Assembly: GCF_003815915.1 (NCBI RefSeq)
Contig: NZ_CP033929.1
Location: 682,001 to 746,000 of the forward strand
Source: Chryseobacterium indoltheticum
GTDB taxonomy: Bacteria; Bacteroidota; Bacteroidia; Flavobacteriales; Weeksellaceae
Reading direction: 5' to 3'
DNA length: 64,000 nt
In this document: piece after piece, positions 62,170 to 64,000 of the stretch
How positions within the stretch are numbered: the first letter of the stretch is position 1
Layout: every line of letters begins with the position of its first letter
Notes under the pieces: model-generated
Seen by the model: only the letters and a program-made list of their open reading frames with translations
The model's database searches: none
What the model was told of the DNA's origin: nothing
Program-made: the position numbers and the translations under genes

Positions 62170-62789
62170 TAGTATTAAATACATCAGGAAAAGAAACCGG
62201 AAAAAAAGTAACTCTAGACGAAACAGTATTCGGAATTGAGCCAAATAAGCACGCGGTTTACTTAGAAGTAAAACAATATCTTGCTGCTCAGCGTCAAGGT
62301 ACTCATAAATCAAAAGAAAGAAGCGAAATTACTGCTTCTACTAAAAAACTTAAGAAGCAAAAAGGATCTGGTTCTGCTAGATACGGTGATATTAAATCTC
62401 CTACTTTTAGAGGTGGAGGTAGAGTATTCGGTCCTAAGCCAAGAGACTACAGATTCAAATTGAATAAAGCTCTTAAGAGATTAGCAAAAAAATCTGTTCT
62501 TTCTCAAAAAATGAAAGACAACAGCATTAGAATCGTGGAAGGTTTGAGCATTGCTGCTCCTAAAACTAAAGATTTCGTTACTATCTTGAATGCATTGGCA
62601 TTGAACGATAAGAAGTCTTTATTCATTCTTCCTGATACTAACAAGAATGTGTATTTATCTTCAAGAAACTTGCCTAAGACTAAAGTTATGAAATTCAACG
62701 AAATTTCTTCTTATGACTTAATCAACGCAGGTGAGATCGTTTTCTTAGAAGGTGCAGTTGAAAAATTCCAGGAAAATTTAAAGAAATAA
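62160..62789 (+). CDS. rplD: 50S ribosomal protein L4
   Basis: 209 aa. Starts [21 protein letters not shown], with the tip-loop region [36 protein letters not shown]. It lines the exit tunnel and, in E. coli, represses its own operon. The ATG lies inside the end of rplC (10-nt overlap). Confidence 0.98.
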   Translation: MELVVLNTSGKETGKKVTLDETVFGIEPNKHAVYLEVKQYLAAQRQGTHKSKERSEITASTKKLKKQKGSGSARYGDIKSPTFRGGGRVFGPKPRDYRFKLNKALKRLAKKSVLSQKMKDNSIRIVEGLSIAAPKTKDFVTILNALALNDKKSLFILPDTNKNVYLSSRNLPKTKVMKFNEISSYDLINAGEIVFLEGAVEKFQENLKK

Positions 62790-62792
62790 ATC

Positions 62793-63083
62793 ATGTCACT
62801 AATTATTAAACCAGTTATTTCAGAAAAAGCAAACTATCTTACAGATTTAAGAGGTGCTTATTCTTTCTTAGTACAACCTAAGGCGAATAAAATCCAGATT
62901 AAAAATGCAATAGAGCAAGCTTACGGTGTGAAAGTAGCAGACGTTAGAACCATGATTTATGCTCCTAAAGTTTCTTCGAAATACACGAAAAAAGGTCTTC
63001 AAGTAGGGAAGACAAACAAATTAAAAAAGGCGGTTATCACTCTTGCTGAAGGAGAAGTAATCGACATTTTTGCTGTAAATTAA
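62793..63083 (+). CDS. rplW: 50S ribosomal protein L23
   Basis: 96 aa (MSLIIKPVISEKANYLTDLRGAYSFLVQPKANKIQIKNAIEQAYGVKVADVRTMIYAPK). It sits at the tunnel exit and docks trigger factor and SRP. Starts 3 nt after rplD. Confidence 0.97.
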   Translation: MSLIIKPVISEKANYLTDLRGAYSFLVQPKANKIQIKNAIEQAYGVKVADVRTMIYAPKVSSKYTKKGLQVGKTNKLKKAVITLAEGEVIDIFAVN

Positions 63084-63105
63084 TTATTAATTATAAATAA
63101 TAGTA

Positions 63106-63927
63106 ATGTCTGTTAGAAAATTAAAACCTATCACCCCAGGACAGAGATTCAGAATTGTAAACAATTTTGAGGAAATTACTACCAACAAACCAGAGAAATC
63201 TCTAACTGTTGGTATTAGTAAGTCAGGTGGACGTAACCAAACTGGTAAAATGACCATGCGTTACACCGGAGGTGGACACAAAAAGAAATACAGAATTATC
63301 GACTTCAAAAGAAACAAGCATGATGTTGAAGCAACGGTAAAAACTGTAGAATATGATCCAAACAGAACTGCTTTCATCGCTTTAGTGGAGTACGCAGACG
63401 GAGAGAAGAGATATATCATCGCTCCAAACGGAATCAAAGTTGACCAAAAAATTATTTCTGGCGAAAGCGTAGAACCGAACATCGGTAACGCAATGAAATT
63501 GAAAAATATTCCATTGGGTACTGTAATTTCTTGTGTTGAAATGAAGCCTGGTCAAGGTGCTATTTTAGCAAGAAGTGCTGGTTCTTCAGCTCAGTTGACT
63601 TCAAGGGACGGGAAATATGCAATCATCAAATTGCCTTCAGGAGAATCTAGAATGATCCTTACTGAGTGCTATGCAATGATTGGATCTGTTTCTAACTCTG
63701 ATCACCAGTTGACTGTATCAGGTAAGGCTGGTAGAAGCAGATGGTTAGGTAGAAGACCTAGAACAAGACCAGTAGTAATGAACCCTGTAGATCACCCAAT
63801 GGGAGGTGGTGAAGGACGTTCTTCTGGAGGTCACCCAAGATCTAGAAACGGTATGCCGGCTAAAGGTTACAAAACTAGAAAGAAAAACAAAGTGTCTAAC
63901 CGTTACATCGTATCTAAAAGAAAATAA
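63106..63927 (+). CDS. rplB: 50S ribosomal protein L2
   Basis: 273 aa ([91 protein letters not shown]). It includes the conserved GGGEGR segment with the His residue near the peptidyl-transferase centre. Needed for subunit joining. Confidence 0.98.
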   Translation: MSVRKLKPITPGQRFRIVNNFEEITTNKPEKSLTVGISKSGGRNQTGKMTMRYTGGGHKKKYRIIDFKRNKHDVEATVKTVEYDPNRTAFIALVEYADGEKRYIIAPNGIKVDQKIISGESVEPNIGNAMKLKNIPLGTVISCVEMKPGQGAILARSAGSSAQLTSRDGKYAIIKLPSGESRMILTECYAMIGSVSNSDHQLTVSGKAGRSRWLGRRPRTRPVVMNPVDHPMGGGEGRSSGGHPRSRNGMPAKGYKTRKKNKVSNRYIVSKRK

Positions 63928-63929
63928 TT

Positions 63930-64000
63930 ATGGCAAGATCACTTAAAAAAGGACCATTCATTCACTATACTTTAGATAAGAAGGTTCAGGCAAATGTAGA
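63930..64000 (+). CDS. rpsS: 30S ribosomal protein S19, 3' end cut off by the window
   Basis: ATG at 63930, 2 nt after the rplB stop. The visible 23 codons read MARSLKKGPFIHYTLDKKVQANV, the S19 N-terminus. The gene continues beyond the window. Confidence 0.95.
   Translation, partial: MARSLKKGPFIHYTLDKKVQANV

Noticed and set aside
1..64000. CRISPR arrays, prophage, insertion sequences, toxin-antitoxin or defence islands
   Set aside because: No regular repeat-spacer array, transposase, integrase, phage structural gene or recognisable defence gene was found on either strand.

Overview
The window reads as an AT-rich chromosomal segment of a flavobacterium, most likely Chryseobacterium or a close Weeksellaceae relative. 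The grounds are promoters of the Bacteroidota type (TTG, about 19 nt, TAnnTTTG), a SusC/SusD pair, type IX secretion sorting domains, GLPGLI proteins, bacillithiol synthesis (BshC), a Bacteroidota-style LptD, and generally weak Shine-Dalgarno sequences. No transposase, integrase, phage gene or CRISPR array was seen. Species and base composition were judged by eye.

Layout. Positions 1-8.8 kb hold housekeeping genes: a porin fragment, bshC, a LysM/periplasmic-binding protein, fabD, a GYDIA-type GHMP kinase, pckA and aroQ. At 8.9-13.8 kb a SusC/SusD outer-membrane uptake pair lies behind a SAM-I riboswitch followed by a terminator-like hairpin. At 13.8-16.2 kb a Fur-family regulator precedes a P1B-type metal-efflux ATPase. 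At 16.5-22.2 kb is a probable copper-handling cluster: two paralogous small Cys-motif proteins, a YHS lipoprotein, SCO, an exported superoxide dismutase, an MbnP-like lipoprotein, an MbnH-like di-haem peroxidase, and an outer-membrane transporter gene interrupted by an in-frame TGA. At 22.2-24.2 kb an MFS exporter and a GntR/FCD regulator carry two identical operator-like sites.

Positions 24.3-44 kb form a mosaic of core genes: three tRNA-Glu, rpsT, a CPA2 antiporter, an amidase, lptD, a RidA protein, an HtrA protease, trhO, 5-formyl-THF cyclo-ligase, a SpoU methylase, rmuC, pncB and dps. A GG-leader Cys-rich small peptide sits among them.

Positions 44.3-64 kb carry the ribosomal str and S10 gene blocks, split by about 13.9 kb of accessory genes. 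rpsL-rpsG-fusA-rpsJ ends in a strong terminator. Two T9SS-secreted paralogues (one a metallophosphoesterase), two GLPGLI proteins, a siderophore receptor, an iron-permease-like protein and three exported proteins of unknown function follow. Then rplC-rplD-rplW-rplB-rpsS restarts from its own promoter and a structured leader.

The most notable items are a 108-bp direct repeat (3 mismatches) that duplicates the 3' end and terminator of rpsJ 4.2 kb downstream, a one-base frameshift in the essential rpsL, the in-frame TGA at 21373, the SAM riboswitch ahead of a SusCD pair, and the rplC leader. No wholly new multi-gene system could be demonstrated; the copper cluster and the material inserted into the ribosomal locus are the best candidates for follow-up.
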